Assembly: GCA_017410375.1 (NCBI GenBank)
Contig: JAFQQW010000005.1
Location: 1 to 45,811 of the forward strand
From: Clostridia bacterium
Lineage (GTDB): Bacteria > Bacillota > Clostridia > RGIG6154
Direction of reading: 5' to 3'
Length of the DNA: 45,811 nucleotides
Part shown: one piece after another, positions 43,302 to 45,811 of the stretch
Layout: each line of letters starts with the position of its first letter
Position numbering within the stretch: position 1 is the first letter of the stretch
Program-made: the position numbers and the translations under genes
The notes under the pieces: model-generated
Seen by the model: only the letters and a program-made list of their open reading frames with translations
Told to the model about the DNA's origin: nothing
The model's database searches: none

Positions 43302-44283
43302 GTAAGTCCTCCCAGGTATCTAATAAGAAGTTTAACACCGAGCCTTCAAATGCTGCGGCGTTTTTCAGTGCTTCCAGTAATTCAGCCAAACGGGTGGCTG
43401 TGTTTTCAATTGCTTTTATGCTCCATTTTCCCGAAAGATTTAAAATTGTTTCTTTTAAATCTTCATTTAATAATCCCGGAACAGAGAGCTTTGTAAAAAG
43501 CATGTCTTTTAATATAGCAAACATATAGTCAGCGTTTTTTTGTATTTCCTCCGCATTGTCCTTTAAATATCCGCAAAAATCAAAAATGCAGGATTTTTCG
43601 GTACCGCACAGGCGTTCTAAAAACAAAGCAAGTCGTTTGCGGCGGCTAAAGGCACCGTCCTCTTCCAAAAGGGCTTCTGCTAAAGCCGGGTCGCCCTGTG
43701 AAAAAGCGGCACAAAAAGCACAGATGGATTTCTTTTCCGGATACTTCTGTTCTAAATACAGCTGTATTTCTTGCGTGCCGGGCGGTGTCAGCTTGAATTT
43801 ATGGGTGATGCGGGACAAAATAGTGGGGAGCAAATCCTCTTCCTTTTTGGCACACATAATAATCATATCGTAGGCGGGCGGTTCTTCAATGACCTTTAAA
43901 AGTGCGTTTTGTGCACCGGGAGTCAGAGCAGAAGCATCCTCTAAAATGAATATTTTGCGGTCACCCTCAAAGGGCTTGATGTACATGCGTCCAATCATTT
44001 CGCGGACTTCCTCTACACCGTAGCTTTGCTTTGCTTTTAATTTTTCAACCACAATTTTATCCGGGTGGCTTCCGGCAATTAATTTTTTGCAGGCGGGGCA
44101 GACTTTGCACATATCGGTGCCTCTTGCGTCACAAAGAAGGGTGTTTGCGGTTGCATGTGCCAAATCTTTTGCGGTGTCAGGCGAGCCGATAAAAAGCATG
44201 GCGTGCCGTAATGTGTTGGTGCGGATGCCGTTCCGGATACCTTCTATGATATTGGCTTGCCATTTGATTCTTGAAAAGTCCAA
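43294..44283 (-). CDS. holB: DNA polymerase III delta' subunit (329 aa)
   Basis: This is the clamp-loader subunit. It shows an AAA+ fold with a four-Cys zinc module ('LLCDARGTDMCKVCPACKKL'), 'GVEEVREMIGRMYIKPFEGDRKIFILEDAS' and the conserved 'ALLKVIEEPP' with 'LSRITHKF' (sensor 1/SRC-like). The P-loop is degenerate ('GSPDTAKD'), as is common for delta', which does not hydrolyse ATP. I chose TTG at 44283, because GGAGG lies 6 nt upstream and no ATG fits. Confidence 0.9.
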   Translation of the reverse strand: MDFSRIKWQANIIEGIRNGIRTNTLRHAMLFIGSPDTAKDLAHATANTLLCDARGTDMCKVCPACKKLIAGSHPDKIVVEKLKAKQSYGVEEVREMIGRMYIKPFEGDRKIFILEDASALTPGAQNALLKVIEEPPAYDMIIMCAKKEEDLLPTILSRITHKFKLTPPGTQEIQLYLEQKYPEKKSICAFCAAFSQGDPALAEALLEEDGAFSRRKRLALFLERLCGTEKSCIFDFCGYLKDNAEEIQKNADYMFAILKDMLFTKLSVPGLLNEDLKETILNLSGKWSIKAIENTATRLAELLEALKNAAAFEGSVLNFLLDTWEDLHD

Positions 44284-44314
44284 AACATACCTCCATGCAT
44301 ACTTAATTAAGTTT

Positions 44315-44343
44315 ATTATATAAAAAAACAGCGGATTTGTCAA
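44315..44343 (-). promoter_or_regulatory. Consensus promoter of the holB-ricT operon
   Basis: On the minus strand a perfect TTGACA (44338-44343) and a perfect TATAAT (44315-44320) are spaced by 17 nt. The 10-bp palindrome cttaattaag lies just downstream in the leader. Confidence 0.9.
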
Positions 44344-44736
44344 TAGAATTTGTTTCCGTGTGCACATATATTTATTTAATAGAAGAAACGCATATTTGCG
44401 GGGCTAGAAATGTGTTTTGCTTATATGAACGTAATGTTAATAAAATGTATTATAGATTAAGTCTGTCAAAAATGAACACTTTTTTGAAAAAAATTGAAAT
44501 TTAAATTGTTACAAAAATATAAACGAAAATTTCCCGTAGGAAAAAGAAACGGAAAACAGAGAAAAATGAATCAAATTGTAGTGTATGTGGGGATAAATCA
44601 CCACTATTCATGGTGTTTTTTACTGTTTTTTGTGTTTTTTTCACCACTTTTGATTTTTTGCGAAATCGGCACCTGAAAAATGGAGGAATTTTTTTCCGTG
44701 ATTTTGGATAAAATAGACCGTGTTGGAAAAAAGAAC
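44344..44736. other. AT-rich intergenic stretch, no gene seen
   Basis: Between the divergent holB and 3D-protein promoters there is ~390 bp of A/T-rich DNA with T-runs. A weak 5-bp hairpin (cacca/tggtg, about 44599-44616) is followed by TTTTTT. No open frame with a ribosome site, tRNA or recognisable riboswitch was found. Confidence 0.6.
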
Positions 44737-44765
44737 TTGACAACATGTTAAAAGAGTGTTACAAT
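44737..44765 (+). promoter_or_regulatory. Promoter of the 3D-domain gene
   Basis: TTGACA (44737-44742) and TACAAT (44760-44765) are spaced by 17 nt. A small hairpin (gggg/cccc, 44782-44796) lies in the ~40-nt leader just before the GGGAGG ribosome site. Confidence 0.87.
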
Positions 44766-44807
44766 TAGCGAGGTAAAAAAAGGGGCCATAATCCCCGGGA
44801 GGTAAAT

Positions 44808-45563
44808 ATGTTAAAAGCAAAAATCAAGTCGGCAGGCAAAGTGCTTCTTGCAATTTGTTTAACCGCAATCGTGATTGCTCCGACATATACCGCGCACGTA
44901 TATGCTGCAAAAGCATTGTCGGAAGGTCAGAACCCGGCAACCGAGGTTGCTGTAGAACAAGTGAATGTAAGTGAACAGGTTATTATAAAGCATGACACCA
45001 TTGAAATTAAGCGTCCTGATATGTTTATCGGTGATTCTTATGTATCTGTACAGGGTCAGGACGGTGTCGTTTCCAACAACTACGCAGTGCGCTATGAAAA
45101 CGGCGTAGAGGTATCTAAGGTATTGCTTGCTGAAGAAATGCTTGTAAAGCCTGTGGATACAATTAAATATGTGGGTACAAAAGTAAGACCTGAAACCAAG
45201 CAGACCTTTTTCGGTACATGGGTGACCAAGCCCACATCCTACAGAAATTCCTTTACGGTTTCGTGTACTGCATACGATTTGTCGTATGAAAGCTGTGGCA
45301 AACGTCCCGGCGACAGAGGATATGGTATTACCGCATCCGGTATGCGCGCAGGTGTTGGTGTTGTAGCGGTTGACCCGAGAGTGATTCCTTTGGGCACAAA
45401 GCTTTATATTGAAGCGGTAGACGGTTCCTGGACCTACGGCTATGCTGTAGCAGGGGATACCGGCGGTGCAATTAAAGGCAATCGTGTAGACCTGTTCTTT
45501 AACACCTACAATGAATGCATTCAGTTCGGCAGACGTAATGCAAGAGTTTACATTTTAGATTGA
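44808..45563 (+). CDS. Secreted G5/3D-domain cell-wall protein, YabE-like (251 aa)
   Basis: A signal peptide (about residues 1-33) is followed by a G5-like region ('EVAVEQVNVSEQVIIKHDTIEIKRPD' and 'VLLAEEMLVKPVDTIKYVGTK'). A C-terminal 3D (YabE/MltA double-psi-barrel) domain follows, with 'CTAYDLSYES', 'GVVAVDPRVIPLGTKLYIE', 'AGDTGGAIKGNRVDLFF' and 'FGRRNARVYIL'. The three conserved Asp residues of the domain are intact. Such proteins are predicted murein hydrolases related to resuscitation-promoting factors. In Bacillus yabE lies close to this same locus. GGGAGG lies 7 nt upstream. Confidence 0.94.
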   Translation: MLKAKIKSAGKVLLAICLTAIVIAPTYTAHVYAAKALSEGQNPATEVAVEQVNVSEQVIIKHDTIEIKRPDMFIGDSYVSVQGQDGVVSNNYAVRYENGVEVSKVLLAEEMLVKPVDTIKYVGTKVRPETKQTFFGTWVTKPTSYRNSFTVSCTAYDLSYESCGKRPGDRGYGITASGMRAGVGVVAVDPRVIPLGTKLYIEAVDGSWTYGYAVAGDTGGAIKGNRVDLFFNTYNECIQFGRRNARVYILD

Positions 45564-45567
45564 TAAA

Positions 45568-45670
45568 GGGAATGTAAAAAAGTCCGGACCGCAAAAACGC
45601 GAGTATAAAGGCAAACGAAGGTTCTACAAACTTAAAAAGAAAGACCTATGATGAAGAAAACACGTAAATT
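45568..45670. repeat. Second copy of the palindromic repeat, cut by an IS
   Basis: The stretch starts with the same gggaatgtaaaaaa-gtccgga end as 20760. It continues through the shared gcaaaaacgcgagtataaag and gaagaaaacacg blocks, with roughly 80 % identity by eye. It stops in the middle of the central palindrome, where an IS3-type end begins at 45671. Confidence 0.8.
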
Positions 45671-45811
45671 TGGAGTGAACCCAAAAGTTTAGACAAAATT
45701 TAATATTAAATTGCTTGAGAATGAGTTCGGTATTGTACCGGGCTCATTCCGTTTAATTTAAGAGATATTCTCTTGTTGTTGTAGTAATGTATGTATTCTT
45801 CCAGCTTCTTA
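45671..45811 (-). mobile_element. IS3-family insertion sequence, one end, cut by window edge
   Basis: An IS3-type terminal inverted repeat (tggagtgaacccaaaagttt then agaca, 45671-45695) begins where the palindromic repeat stops. The transposase C-terminus follows on the minus strand. The rest of the element lies beyond the window. Confidence 0.88.
45706..45811 (-). CDS. IS3-family transposase, C-terminal fragment in window
   Basis: The minus-strand frame reads 'KKLEEYIHYYNNKR', then 'ISLKLNGMSPVQYR', then 'THSQAI' and stop. The 'YIxYYNNxRIxxKLxGMSPVQYR' pattern is the standard C-terminal end of the IS3/IS150-group DDE integrase-core transposase. Only 34 residues are in the window; the catalytic DDE residues lie beyond the edge. 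Confidence 0.92.
   Translation of the reverse strand, partial: KKLEEYIHYYNNKRISLKLNGMSPVQYRTHSQAI

Noticed and set aside
44344-44736. c-di-AMP (ydaO-type) riboswitch before the 3D-domain wall gene
   Set aside because: Such switches often precede wall hydrolase genes, but the promoter lies only ~45 nt before the start codon, which leaves no room for the aptamer.

Overview
The window looks like a chromosomal segment of an uncultured, endospore-forming Clostridia bacterium (Firmicutes, probably gut-associated). The evidence is the germination protease and SpoIIP pair, a SpoIIQ-like LytM protein, the rplU-rpmA-obg-nadD-yqeK-rsfS-leuS order, the holB-ricT-yabB-rsmI order known from Bacillus, strong sigma-A type promoters and low-GC intergenic DNA. 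It is unusually rich in S-layer-homology (SLH) proteins (three) and in copper-amine-oxidase-type surface proteins (two). The taxon cannot be fixed more closely from sequence reading alone.

Layout. 1-6944 (+): the 3' part of a giant surface protein, with tandem InlB/Flg_new repeats and a long acidic helical region of unknown family, followed by a small SLH protein. 6986-10510 (-): an aldo/keto reductase, a Leu-Pro-Gln tRNA cluster with a near-perfect promoter, a 47-residue membrane protein, spoIIP and gpr. 10599-16871 (-): a tightly coupled operon of HlyD/MacA-type adaptor, MacB-type ATPase, FtsX-type permease and an 887-residue SLH protein. 17023-19452 (+): a U32 (RlhA-like) protein and a VOC protein. 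19491-22895 (-): a secreted M23 peptidase and a CapD/WbpM-like sugar-nucleotide dehydratase, separated by a 251-bp palindromic repeat element.

23015-29047 (+): L21 leader, rplU, rpmA, obg, nadD, yqeK, rsfS and leuS (translation, ribosome assembly and NAD synthesis). 29082-29285 (+): a promoter, a long imperfect RNA hairpin and a strong UUCG terminator, which I read as a candidate structured RNA or attenuator in front of a small membrane zinc-ribbon protein. 29971-31071 (+): a secreted protein. 31107-36378 (-): an SLH protein followed by DUF6062, an O-acetyltransferase and two paralogous SGNH hydrolases. 36524-37195 (+): a SpoIIQ-like LytM protein. 37221-44283 (-): holB, ricT, a ferredoxin, yabB, rsmI, a small membrane protein, recD2 and comFC. 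44808-45563 (+): a G5/3D-domain cell-wall protein. The right edge carries a second copy of the palindromic repeat, cut by the end of an IS3-family element.

Most of the window is ordinary housekeeping, sporulation and cell-surface DNA. No defence system, prophage or CRISPR array was seen. The best candidates for something undescribed are the structured RNA at 29111-29285, the repeat element with an IS3 copy in its palindromic centre, and the adaptor-ABC-SLH operon.
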